This document shows positions 17,423-25,670 of a DNA stretch of 64,000 bases, piece by piece; the first letter of the stretch is position 1; the number at the start of each line of letters is the position of its first letter. A model generated the notes under the pieces. It did not search any database. It saw only the letters and a list, made by a program, of their open reading frames with translations, and was not told the origin of the DNA. A program made the translations under genes and the position numbers. The stretch is taken from the NCBI RefSeq assembly GCF_900163795.1, contig NZ_FWFD01000003.1, positions 1-64,000 on the forward strand, written 5' to 3'. This stretch comes from Vagococcus fluvialis bH819. Its GTDB lineage: Bacteria; Bacillota; Bacilli; Lactobacillales; Vagococcaceae.

Positions 17423-18451
17423 CTACCCTTTACTTTTATATTTTCTATTCATGTTCTTTCTGTCAGCTTTAAAACATTCTGAATCTATAACCTTCTCATA
17501 TTTTCCTTTATTAACATATAAAATATCTAAAAGATTATTTTTTAAACTAATGTAATCATGTAAATCACTTAAAATTATTTTTTCCTCAGCAACAAAAGAA
17601 CTTGGAACAGATAAAACTAACGACTTAACCAAAGTTTTATTATTTTTTTTGCCTTTAGGATTAATATAGCAAAGTTCAAAATAACTCTCTACAATCCCAA
17701 TTGCTGCACTCATTTCAGAGTTATCACCTGAATGACCGGTACCTAACATAGGCATCACTATAGGATCAGGAAACACGTCTCCTTCATAAATTTTATTCCA
17801 TAGTTTACATAAGTGACTTAATGTTTCACTATTTCCATGAAATTCATGTCGTCCAATTTCTTTAGTTGAATTAGCAATTAAAAATGCTGTCTTCTTTGAA
17901 TTACTATATTCTGGATAAACAATTTGAGAGATTTCTCCATAATCACACTTATGATTGTTAACTCTCCTTTTTAAACCAATTTCCACAATCTCATCAAATC
18001 GATCTGCCATCTCATCAGTTAAATTTTCTTTCTTTGTTTGAAAGAACTTTTCATATATTCCATAATAAACTGAATCTATTTTAGCATGTTTAGTTTTTAT
18101 TGTTGTACTCATTCCACTAACAGCGGTACCTTCTGGAAATTTATCTAAAACATCAAAATAATCTCCTACAACAACGGTAACTTCATAGCCATGTTTCCAT
18201 TCAAATGTTTTATTTAATAGATTAATATTTTTTAGGATTACTATAATTAATCCAATAAATATAGAAATTACGACTAACCAAACACTATCTTTTCGTACAA
18301 AAGGGGACTTACCACCACCAAAATCGATAATTTCTTTTATTGTTAAACCAATACCAATCAAACTCATTGTTACCCCAAACCAATTAATTAAGTTCTTTTT
18401 AAGAGGAGTTTGTCTAAACAACCTCCAAGATAATTTTATTTTACTTCCCAT
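17423..18451 (-). CDS. Membrane protein with macro domain, ThsA-like (type II Thoeris effector family)
   Basis: The 342-aa product has two N-terminal membrane helices (about residues 22-42 and 58-78) followed by a macro-type domain. Visible macro features are VTVVVGDYFDVL at about residue 90 and the glycine loop MPMLGTGHSGDNSE at about 230. This arrangement matches the family annotated as ThsA_Macro/DUF6430: in type II Thoeris it senses a TIR-made ADP-ribose-type signal and damages the membrane. That assignment rests on recognition by eye. The gene lies 38 bases after hsdS on the same strand, inside the predicted invertible segment. No TIR (ThsB) gene is in the window. It may be an orphan effector or may be served by ThsB elsewhere. 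Confidence 0.75.
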   Translation of the reverse strand: MGSKIKLSWRLFRQTPLKKNLINWFGVTMSLIGIGLTIKEIIDFGGGKSPFVRKDSVWLVVISIFIGLIIVILKNINLLNKTFEWKHGYEVTVVVGDYFDVLDKFPEGTAVSGMSTTIKTKHAKIDSVYYGIYEKFFQTKKENLTDEMADRFDEIVEIGLKRRVNNHKCDYGEISQIVYPEYSNSKKTAFLIANSTKEIGRHEFHGNSETLSHLCKLWNKIYEGDVFPDPIVMPMLGTGHSGDNSEMSAAIGIVESYFELCYINPKGKKNNKTLVKSLVLSVPSSFVAEEKIILSDLHDYISLKNNLLDILYVNKGKYEKVIDSECFKADRKNMNRKYKSKG

Positions 18452-18489
18452 TTTTTTACCCCTATATTTTCATTTTGACACAAAAAAAT

Positions 18490-19719
18490 CTAAATAAATA
18501 ATTTTTGCAGAAAACCTTTTTTCATTTCTTTCATTTTTTCTAACTGTTGCTCTTGAAGAGTAATAGTTTCATCGAGTTGTTTGAAGAAGTTACCGATTTT
18601 GGTTTGTTCTTCAGTCTTAGGAAATATTAAGTTAACTGATTTTAAATCAGAATTATTTAAATGAACTACAGATTTTCCTTGAGCTCTTTTACTCAATTCT
18701 TTTTGTTGGGTACCATTAGAGATTGTTAATGCTAAAAATAATGGATTAATTAAATCAGTAACTTTGATAATATTTAAATCTCCACCAAGTATAATTCCCG
18801 CAGTATCAACTACCGATGCTCTTGAAATATCTTCTGAACTTTCTCCAGAAGAAGGGACAATAACCTCATTCCCCTTACTAATAACCGATTTTTCTTTCAA
18901 TTCTACATAGGTTTTCACTTTGGATATACTTGATTGATAATTAGTGTATAAACTTCCATATAAAATTATAGGTGTACCAGAATCAATTAAGTCGCTTTTG
19001 GTATAACCATTTCCTTTAGAGAATCTAGCTAACTCCCCCAACTTACGCTGTTCCCAATCGCCAGTAAATCCTTCAAATCTAAGCTCTGGAAATTTTTCAT
19101 TTTTTTTCGGAAACATTTTCTGTAAATAACCTTTTTTCTGTTCTTTTAACAAATTTAACTTACGCTCTTGAAGAGTAATAGTTTCGTCTAGTTGTTTGAA
19201 AAAGTTACCGATTTTGATTTGTTCTTCATCTGTTTTAGGAACCATAGCTGAATAATTAGAAATTTGACTCAATGAAATATGTTTAATTGCATTTCCAACT
19301 GACAGTGTTTGCATTTTTATTAGGAATGTTCTATTTATCGTCAATTGAAATATAAAGTCTAAACATGATGATTGTATTCGCCCAACTCGTTGTGCAAGTA
19401 AAGCATCTTCATTACTATATAAAGCCGTTTTTCCTAAATTAACACCATCCATAGTTACTAAAATATTTTTTCCACTTAAATTAAATTTTTCAATAATATT
19501 TTTGTCTCTAGGAGTAATTTTGTCAGTTTCAGTATTTTTAGATCTTGAACTATCTGAAATATCTTTGTTAGTAATAACCAGATACTTTCCATTTTTATCA
19601 AATTCTGTACTACTAAATGCCTTTCCAGTAGTTACTATTCCTAACTCCCCCAACTTACGCTGTTCCCAATCTTCCGTATACCCTTCAAACCGTATATCAG
19701 GGATTAATTGATCTTTCAT
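18490..19719 (-). CDS. hsdS: Type I restriction-modification specificity subunit
   Basis: This 409-aa two-domain HsdS has its first recognition domain at about residues 18-155, the central conserved helix IGNFFKQLDETITLQE at about 165-185, the second recognition domain at about 222-360 and the distal helix at about 370-409. Each recognition domain is preceded by DWEQRKLGEL, encoded by identical DNA (repeats B and C). The ATG at 19719 lies just after the hsdM stop, with AAAGGG upstream; a TTG at 19728 is a less likely start. The gene directs where HsdM methylates and HsdR cuts. The second recognition domain is predicted to be exchangeable with the silent cassette at 15.9 kb. Confidence 0.93.
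   Translation of the reverse strand: MKDQLIPDIRFEGYTEDWEQRKLGELGIVTTGKAFSSTEFDKNGKYLVITNKDISDSSRSKNTETDKITPRDKNIIEKFNLSGKNILVTMDGVNLGKTALYSNEDALLAQRVGRIQSSCLDFIFQLTINRTFLIKMQTLSVGNAIKHISLSQISNYSAMVPKTDEEQIKIGNFFKQLDETITLQERKLNLLKEQKKGYLQKMFPKKNEKFPELRFEGFTGDWEQRKLGELARFSKGNGYTKSDLIDSGTPIILYGSLYTNYQSSISKVKTYVELKEKSVISKGNEVIVPSSGESSEDISRASVVDTAGIILGGDLNIIKVTDLINPLFLALTISNGTQQKELSKRAQGKSVVHLNNSDLKSVNLIFPKTEEQTKIGNFFKQLDETITLQEQQLEKMKEMKKGFLQKLFI
18549..18600 (-). repeat. Repeat F (distal spacer helix of hsdS)
   Basis: Two 22-base blocks (18549-18570 and 18579-18600) are identical to repeat D in the inverted orientation, separated by an 8-base stretch with two differences. Confidence 0.7.
19029..19059 (-). 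repeat. Repeat B (start of second recognition domain)
   Basis: These 31 bases are identical to repeat C in direct orientation and share 18 bases with repeat A in inverted orientation. A crossover between A and B inverts about 3.1 kb and exchanges the second recognition domain in frame. Confidence 0.8.
19162..19188 (-). repeat. Repeat E (central spacer helix of hsdS)
   Basis: These 27 bases are identical to the end of repeat D in inverted orientation, with further matching bases beyond. A crossover between D and E would invert about 2.8 kb. Confidence 0.75.
19641..19671 (-). repeat. Repeat C (start of first recognition domain)
   Basis: These 31 bases are identical to repeat B. A crossover with repeat A would give an in-frame, half-length HsdS of about 206 aa. 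Homologous exchange between B and C would delete the first recognition domain. Confidence 0.75.
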
Positions 19720-19720
19720 T

Positions 19721-21343
19721 TTATTCAATCCCTTTCTCGTTTTGCCAGATTTTAGTCATTTTCTCTCTTGTTATTTCTAATTCTGTTTGGGATTCTGGGG
19801 TTGTTCCGACTAATTCTTGGAACATCGTCATTAGTTTTTGCGTACTATTATTTAACTGTTCTTCCACTTCGATTAACTGATCTGCTACGGATTCCATATC
19901 GACTGGTTCTTCTTCTTCAAACGTATCCACATAACGTGGAATATTCAAATTATAGTCATTTTCTTTAATTTCATCCAAACTTGCCACATAAGAATATTTT
20001 TCTATTGTTTCTCTATTAATGACTGTCTCAACAATTTTATCCACATCTTCTGGTCTTAAATGATTTTGACTTTTTTGCTTGCCAAATTCTTTACTAGCAT
20101 CAATGAATAAAATATCTGAGTCCATACGATTTTTTTGAAGAATCAATACACAGACAGGAATTCCTGTGTTTAAGAATAATTTATCTGGAAAGCCAATCAC
20201 CGCTTCAATCTGGTGTTTATCAATCAATGCTTTACGAATTCTACCTTCTGCCGCTCCTCTAAATAAAACGCCGTGAGGTAATACAATCGCCATACGTCCA
20301 CTATCTTCTAAGTGATACAAGCAATGTAAAAGGAAGGCATAATCACCTTTTGTTTTTGGTGCCACACCATATTCTCGCCAACGAGGATCATCTTCTCGGT
20401 CCTTATTGTTCCAATCAGCAGAGTATGGTGGATTTGCCATAACAGCATCAAACATCCTAGGGTTGTCTTTTCCATCTACTACTCCATCTGGCCAATCACT
20501 CTCTAGGGTATCAGCGTGATTAATATTAATATCGTTGTACTCCACACCGTGCATCATTAAGTTCATACGTGCTAATCGGTAAGGCGTTGCATCACTTTCT
20601 TGTCCGAAATATTTGATCATCCCACGTTTATGAGAATTTTTCATGTAACTCGCTGTTGTTAATAATAACGAACCCGAACCAACTGTTGGATCATAAATTG
20701 AGAAGCTTTCTTTTTCTTCATGTCCATGAGTTAAAATTCTTGCCATGACATTTGAGATTTCTTTTGGCGTATAGTATTGCCCCATATCAGAAGCTAAAAC
20801 TGTCGCAAATTGAGCCACTAAATATTCATAAATATCTGAAACTGTATCACCATCTCCAGATAAATCAAATTCAGGGGTTGATAATAATTCAATCATTGAA
20901 ATCATCACTCCTGAACGAGATTGAGCATTAGAGCCTAAATCAGCACTATCAAAACGCATCCCGTCAAAAATACCTTCAAAATCAGCTTTTGCCTCAAAGG
21001 CTACTTGTTGATTAAATCGACCAAATGTATCACTCATTAAACCAATATTAAAACGATCACTATTAATTGCTGCTTGCCAATCACTAAAAAAGTCTCCCGG
21101 TTGAATGGCATAACCAAGATTTTGTTTCATATAATCCATGGCTTTTTTATTGTCTTGATTGTAAACATTCTCCCATGTTTCTCCACGCAAAACTTTATCT
21201 AACCATGTTGTTGCTTTTTCTGATAAGTATTTATAAAATAAAATTCCGAAAATATAATCTTTATAAGCTGTTAACCCAATCTTTCCACGAGTTTTATTCA
21301 GCATGTTCCACATTTTTGTTTGTTGCTCACTTGATAGTGCCAT
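19721..21343 (-). CDS. hsdM: Type I restriction-modification methyltransferase subunit
   Basis: This 540-aa N6-adenine methyltransferase subunit has an N-terminal helical domain (about 1-150). The AdoMet site is YDPTVGSGSLLL at about 215-226. The catalytic motif is VMANPPYSADW near 305, the NPPY form of adenine-N6 methylases. The C-terminal helices would contact HsdS and HsdR. AAGGA precedes the ATG. Its stop is followed by the hsdS ATG within 2 bases, so both are produced together. With two HsdM per HsdS it forms the methylase core; HsdR is added for restriction. Confidence 0.96.
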   Translation of the reverse strand: MALSSEQQTKMWNMLNKTRGKIGLTAYKDYIFGILFYKYLSEKATTWLDKVLRGETWENVYNQDNKKAMDYMKQNLGYAIQPGDFFSDWQAAINSDRFNIGLMSDTFGRFNQQVAFEAKADFEGIFDGMRFDSADLGSNAQSRSGVMISMIELLSTPEFDLSGDGDTVSDIYEYLVAQFATVLASDMGQYYTPKEISNVMARILTHGHEEKESFSIYDPTVGSGSLLLTTASYMKNSHKRGMIKYFGQESDATPYRLARMNLMMHGVEYNDININHADTLESDWPDGVVDGKDNPRMFDAVMANPPYSADWNNKDREDDPRWREYGVAPKTKGDYAFLLHCLYHLEDSGRMAIVLPHGVLFRGAAEGRIRKALIDKHQIEAVIGFPDKLFLNTGIPVCVLILQKNRMDSDILFIDASKEFGKQKSQNHLRPEDVDKIVETVINRETIEKYSYVASLDEIKENDYNLNIPRYVDTFEEEEPVDMESVADQLIEVEEQLNNSTQKLMTMFQELVGTTPESQTELEITREKMTKIWQNEKGIE

Positions 21344-21465
21344 CTATATAATCCTTCTTTCCATACATTTGTATTATCTTAATCTCAGTTTTTTGTTGAC
21401 CATCTACCATCTTACTATATTCTTGAATATTTGGATAGAATTCCTGGAAAATAAGCGGAATAACG

Positions 21466-21500
21466 CAAAAAAAGACAAAATCATTACCGATTTTGTCTCC
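21466..21500 (-). terminator. Terminator of the PTS operon
   Basis: On the minus strand AGACAAAATC pairs with GATTTTGTCT and is followed by a seven-T run. It lies 12 bases past the yjbQ stop and separates the PTS operon from hsdM. Confidence 0.85.
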
Positions 21501-21511
21501 TCTATTTCCTC

Positions 21512-22027
21512 TTATTCTCCCATTACTAAAACATGGCATTTTCTATCTCGAACTCTATTTTGATCAAAATCTACAAAATAGATATAGCCTACTGTTCCAA
21601 TTTGAGGTGTACTGTCTTTAATAATAAAGTTTTCACTTGCACCAAATAGCGACGCTCTAATGTGCGCATCTCCATTTAAAATAGTTCCTGGATCGCTTGG
21701 ATAATTTGGATCGTTCAGTCCCATTAAAAAATCTAAATGTTCTGGACCAGGATAACGATAATTCGTATTTTCACTCAATTCTCTTGGAATGATTCTGTCC
21801 AAGATATTATTTAAATCTACTTGAAGATACTCATCCCCATTAAAATCCTTATCGTGAACAAATTCCTCAAAAATCACGGAACATGTTGTGTGAGGTGATT
21901 GTACTAAACAAGTACCTGTTGTCACCCCTGATTTTTTCACTATAGCACGAATCTGTTCTGTAATATTATGATAGGTCACTCGACTACCATTTGATGTAAG
22001 TGTTAACGTATCTGTGTATGTTTTCAT
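21512..22027 (-). CDS. YjbQ family protein (UPF0047)
   Basis: This 171-aa protein is slightly longer than the usual about 135-140 aa. The family signature is present: VQSPHTTCSVIFEEF, the conserved His-Thr-Thr segment, and a DGDAHIRASLFGASE-like stretch (NGDAHIRASLFGAS). YjbQ proteins have been reported to have a weak thiamine-phosphate-synthase side activity; their native role is unclear. Its start overlaps the stop of the preceding gene by 4 bases. It is therefore co-translated with a PTS, an aldolase and a triose-phosphate-isomerase-like protein, which argues for a carbohydrate-phosphate role here. That is inference from context. Confidence 0.85.
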   Translation of the reverse strand: MKTYTDTLTLTSNGSRVTYHNITEQIRAIVKKSGVTTGTCLVQSPHTTCSVIFEEFVHDKDFNGDEYLQVDLNNILDRIIPRELSENTNYRYPGPEHLDFLMGLNDPNYPSDPGTILNGDAHIRASLFGASENFIIKDSTPQIGTVGYIYFVDFDQNRVRDRKCHVLVMGE

Positions 22028-22719
22028 TCAGTTTGTTCCTCCCTAAACCTAACTAGCTCTTTTAACATCTCTTCTAGCATCTCAACAGGATTATCAGCAG
22101 CAATAATACCACTTGTACCTCCCGTTGCATCCGCTCCTGACATTAATGCTTTTCTGACGTCTTCTGGTGAGCTGATTCCTGCTGCTTGTAAAACAAGTAT
22201 GTCTGGGTTAACAGAATTCACACTTTCATTGGTATTTCGCATATATTCAATGTCACTAGATTGTCCTGTTCCAATTAATTCTGTTGGTTCACAAATCATA
22301 ATATCTGGATTAAGTGACGCAATCGCTTTAGCTTCAGCAATGGAATCTGCACAAACAATCGTTAATAGATCTAATTCATCGGCTCGCTTCATTACTTGAA
22401 CTAACTCAGATACTTGAACTGGATGTTCTGCATGATTCAGAAATGTCGCTGCAACCCCATTTTCAACAAGTCCTTCAGGTAAAATATAACCCATTCCTCG
22501 ACCTGGCACTAAGCTATCCATATGTTGAACGGTTATTATTAAATGTTTTGTTTGTTGACTAATTCGATAAGCGTCAGCATGTTGAACTGTAAATAAGATA
22601 TCCACATCGTATTTTTCAGAAAGAGCATCCGCCTGTAAGGCTAATTCTAAGGATTTCTCTCCATATAAATAGGCTTTAGGATTGACCACAAAAAAGGGTG
22701 TTCTTAATTCTCTTTTCAT
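22024..22719 (-). CDS. Triose-phosphate-isomerase-like TIM-barrel protein
   Basis: This 231-aa protein resembles archaeal-type triose-phosphate isomerase. ATFLNHAEHP corresponds to the loop with the catalytic His, MICEPTELIGTG to the catalytic Glu loop, and SGADATGGTSGI to the phosphate-binding end. The length is close to archaeal TPI (about 225 aa) rather than bacterial TpiA (about 250 aa). The ATG overlaps the aldolase stop (TAATG). Next to an aldolase it could interconvert the triose products or isomerise a related sugar phosphate. It is unlikely to be the housekeeping TpiA. Confidence 0.8.
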   Translation of the reverse strand: MKRELRTPFFVVNPKAYLYGEKSLELALQADALSEKYDVDILFTVQHADAYRISQQTKHLIITVQHMDSLVPGRGMGYILPEGLVENGVAATFLNHAEHPVQVSELVQVMKRADELDLLTIVCADSIAEAKAIASLNPDIMICEPTELIGTGQSSDIEYMRNTNESVNSVNPDILVLQAAGISSPEDVRKALMSGADATGGTSGIIAADNPVEMLEEMLKELVRFREEQTE

Positions 22720-23558
22720 TAATTTGTCACCTCTTCAGTATGAAAAACATCAAAATAATGGACTAATGTTTCTTTCATTCCTTGATTAACTAATGCTTTT
22801 AGTTGAATATAATCTTCTGGTTTTCCTGATTCAATCTGTTTCATTCCAGAAGTTAAGAAGTCTGTAAAAATATTGATTTTACAAATTCCGCTTACAGCAC
22901 ATTTTTCTAAGTTTTCATCTCCAGATGATGAACCTCCATGTAATACGAGAGGGACTGATACAGATGATCTAATTTCCTCTAATCGTTCAAAATTGATTTT
23001 AGGAACCCCTTTATAAAAGCCATGAGCAGTCCCTATAGAAACCGCTAATGAATCTACACTTGTTTCTTCAACAAAACGAATGGCATCAGCGACTTCTGTA
23101 TAAATACTATCCGTTTCCTCTGGTGTTTCGTAATTAACACCAGAACCAACATGCCCAATTTCAGCTTCAACGACAACATTTCTAGCATGTGCATACTCAA
23201 CTATTCGTTTGGTTTTTCGGATATTTTCCTCAATACTATCTTTTGAAGCGTCAATCATAACAGATGAAAAACCTAATTCAATCGCTTTTTTTATAACTTC
23301 TTCAGTTTCTCCGTGATCTAAATGTAAAACGACAGGAGTTGTACTTTTTTGTGCTAAGTATTTTCCGATTAACGCTGCTTCCTCTAAGGAAATCAAATCC
23401 ATATGAGACTCAGCAAAAGCTAAAATAATTGGTTTACGACATTTTTCTGCTGTTTCAACATACGTTCTTGCTGAATCAAGATCAATAAAATTAGTTGCTG
23501 GAATGGCAAAACTATTTTTTTGTGCTAATTGAAACAGTTCTTTTGAACTAACTAACAT
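22719..23558 (-). CDS. Class II ketose-bisphosphate aldolase (GatY/KbaY/FbaA family)
   Basis: This 279-aa zinc-dependent aldolase is expected to split a ketose 1,6-bisphosphate into dihydroxyacetone phosphate and an aldehyde. PVVLHLDHGET at about residue 76 carries the catalytic Asp and zinc His. VEAEIGHVGSG at about 130 carries the second metal region. IGTAHGFYKG at about 175 and VLHGGSSSGDE at about 204 carry the remaining zinc His residues and the phosphate loop. With a galactitol-type PTS, tagatose bisphosphate is a natural guess, but fructose or another ketose is possible. Confidence 0.88.
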   Translation of the reverse strand: MLVSSKELFQLAQKNSFAIPATNFIDLDSARTYVETAEKCRKPIILAFAESHMDLISLEEAALIGKYLAQKSTTPVVLHLDHGETEEVIKKAIELGFSSVMIDASKDSIEENIRKTKRIVEYAHARNVVVEAEIGHVGSGVNYETPEETDSIYTEVADAIRFVEETSVDSLAVSIGTAHGFYKGVPKINFERLEEIRSSVSVPLVLHGGSSSGDENLEKCAVSGICKINIFTDFLTSGMKQIESGKPEDYIQLKALVNQGMKETLVHYFDVFHTEEVTN

Positions 23559-23570
23559 AATAATCTCCTC

Positions 23571-23855
23571 TTAATTTCTTATTTTTTCTTCAATTTCCTC
23601 AAACATAGCATCCATACCGATACCTGTTAATAACGGAATTCCCATAATCACTTTATCTTTTATATTATCTGGTACAACCGTTGTACTCACAATAATGTCG
23701 TAATCGTCGATTTTATTCATTTCATCAGCAATTTTAGACTGATATAAATGAACCTCTTGCTCCAATCCTTTATCTTTTAACCATTGTTTTACTTTACTTG
23801 TTACAATCGTTGAAGTAGCCACTCCTGTACCACACATAATTAGTAATTTTTTCAT
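23571..23855 (-). CDS. PTS EIIB, galactitol type
   Basis: This 94-aa cytoplasmic phosphocarrier has the phosphorylatable Cys in IMCGTGVATST at residue 9 and the usual small alpha/beta fold. It receives phosphate from EIIA and passes it to the sugar bound in EIIC. The start lies 1 base after the neighbouring EIIC gene stop, so the two are coupled. The separate A, B and C polypeptides are characteristic of the Gat family. Confidence 0.92.
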   Translation of the reverse strand: MKKLLIMCGTGVATSTIVTSKVKQWLKDKGLEQEVHLYQSKIADEMNKIDDYDIIVSTTVVPDNIKDKVIMGIPLLTGIGMDAMFEEIEEKIRN

Positions 23856-23856
23856 T

Positions 23857-25197
23857 TTAAATCATCTCGCCTTTCTTTTTAGGTAGTATTTTATTAACAT
23901 AAATTAATCCGACTAATACAACAGCCCCGATAATAGCTAATCCACCCCAACTTAATAACTTAGTTAAGCCAACATACATCCACGTTGTCCATAAACCACC
24001 TTCTGCTAAGGCTGTAATCATTGAATTACCTTGTAAATCGAAGTTTGCTGCTTTGGCTGATGCCGTTACTAATGGCGCCACCCAAGATGTTACATAAAGA
24101 ATAGTTACCATATAAATAGAACCACCAATAACTGTTCGAATAATATTTCCGCCAAAAACGGCTGCCATTAAACAAACAAGAAACGGAATAGTTGCTAAAT
24201 CTCCAAATGGTAAAGTTGTATTACCAGGTAAAATAACTGCTAGTAAAATAGTAATTGGTACTAATAATAGTGATGATGATAAAACTGCTGGATGTCCTAC
24301 TGATAATGCGGCATCCATCCCAATATATAACTCTCTTCCAGGGAATTTTTTTTGGACAAATTGATTGGCAGATTCTGAAATTGGAGTTAACCCTTCCATT
24401 AGTAGAGCAACCATTTTAGGCATTAAAACCATTACTGCTGCAGTTTTGACAGCCAATTGACCTGTACCCGCTACATCGTAACCAGCTAAAATTCCCATTA
24501 CTAAACCAATCATGAAGCCCATTACAGTTGAGTCTCCAAAAACGCCAAACTTTTTCTGAATTGTTTCTGGGTCTGCTTTCCAATTTTTTAGTCCTGGTGT
24601 TCTATCAAATAACCAATTTAGTGGGATTGCAAAGATAAAACCTGGTGCTGCTGTTCCATGTGGAAAAGTGATATTAGGAAATCCATAAAATTTCTTAATG
24701 ACTGGACCTAAAATATCACCCATTAACAAGATCATCATTAGGTAAACAACCGTTGCAAAAATTCCCATCGCAAAGTTATTTGTTAGCGCATACACTAAAG
24801 AAGAAATAAATGCTGCGTGCCAAATATTCCAAATATCAACATTTAATGTTTTCGTTAAACCTAAAATAATTAGTAAAATATTTAAACCAACGCCGATTGG
24901 AATCGCTAAACTACCTAAAACAGTTCCGTAAGAAATAGCTGCTGCTGCTGGCCAACCAATATCAATGGTTGTCAGATTCAAACCAAATCGCTCAACCATT
25001 TGCTGAGCTGCAGGTCCTAAGCTTCCACCAAGTAAATCAATCACTAAATTCAATCCAACAAATCCCACACCTACCATTAAAGCAGATGTAAAAGCTTTTC
25101 CTGGTTTTGTTCCTAAAACTAATCCAAAAACAAATATTAAAATTGGTAATACCACAATAGAACCTAAATCAACAAACCATTGTAGTGCATCTAACAT
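23857..25197 (-). CDS. PTS EIIC, galactitol family permease
   Basis: This 446-aa polytopic membrane protein of the GatC family translocates its sugar with phosphorylation by EIIB. Recognised stretches include WFVDLGSIVVLPILIF at the N-terminus, GFVGLNLVIDLLG, and LMEGLTPISESAN in the middle. About 10 hydrophobic helices are visible. The exact substrate cannot be deduced, since GatC relatives carry galactitol, arabitol and other polyols or sugars. Confidence 0.92.
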   Translation of the reverse strand: MLDALQWFVDLGSIVVLPILIFVFGLVLGTKPGKAFTSALMVGVGFVGLNLVIDLLGGSLGPAAQQMVERFGLNLTTIDIGWPAAAAISYGTVLGSLAIPIGVGLNILLIILGLTKTLNVDIWNIWHAAFISSLVYALTNNFAMGIFATVVYLMMILLMGDILGPVIKKFYGFPNITFPHGTAAPGFIFAIPLNWLFDRTPGLKNWKADPETIQKKFGVFGDSTVMGFMIGLVMGILAGYDVAGTGQLAVKTAAVMVLMPKMVALLMEGLTPISESANQFVQKKFPGRELYIGMDAALSVGHPAVLSSSLLLVPITILLAVILPGNTTLPFGDLATIPFLVCLMAAVFGGNIIRTVIGGSIYMVTILYVTSWVAPLVTASAKAANFDLQGNSMITALAEGGLWTTWMYVGLTKLLSWGGLAIIGAVVLVGLIYVNKILPKKKGEMI

Positions 25198-25212
25198 GAT
25201 TTTCTCCCCTTT

Positions 25213-25668
25213 TTAATCCAAATTTTGTGTACTAATTAAATCAATAAATTCTTGTTCTGTTTTTACTTCAAAAAGTGCTGTTATCACTTCTTTATTTTGA
25301 AACATCTCAACTAATTGCTGCAGCATGTTTAATTGTTCATGGGCTTCTTTTAAAGCGAGCATAAAAATCAAATTAACTTTTACTTCCTTATCTAAAGTGC
25401 CCATCTCATTAAACACCACTGGATTTTCTAATGACATGAACCCTAGTTGTGATTTATTAACATATTCACTATCAGTATGAGGAATAGCAATACCAATACC
25501 ATTTACAGAAAGACCCGTAGGATAAACTTCTTCTCTTTTTAAGACATTCTCTAAAAAGTTTTGTTTTACACTATTTTTTTCTCTCATGAGGTTTCCAATT
25601 TCAGTTAATGCCTCTTCTTTTGTTGTTGCTTTTGAATTTAAAATAATAATTTTATCATCAAAGTACAT
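25213..25668 (-). CDS. PTS EIIA, fructose/mannitol type
   Basis: This 151-aa phosphocarrier of the PTS EIIA type 2 fold has its active His in GIAIPHTDSEYV at about residue 66. It takes phosphate from HPr and gives it to the EIIB encoded two genes downstream. The gene starts 2 bases after the regulator gene ends. The regulator carries its own fused EIIA-like domain, so phosphate flow from this operon can feed back on transcription. Confidence 0.9.
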   Translation of the reverse strand: MYFDDKIIILNSKATTKEEALTEIGNLMREKNSVKQNFLENVLKREEVYPTGLSVNGIGIAIPHTDSEYVNKSQLGFMSLENPVVFNEMGTLDKEVKVNLIFMLALKEAHEQLNMLQQLVEMFQNKEVITALFEVKTEQEFIDLISTQNLD

Positions 25669-25670
25669 AG

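Noticed and set aside
12720-21343. Complete Thoeris system with a TIR (ThsB) gene
   Set aside because: All frames in and around the locus were read. None shows a TIR domain, so only an orphan ThsA-like gene is claimed.
21327-21539. 70-aa open frame upstream of hsdM
   Set aside because: It spans the PTS operon terminator, overlaps yjbQ and hsdM ends, and has no ribosome site or recognisable composition.
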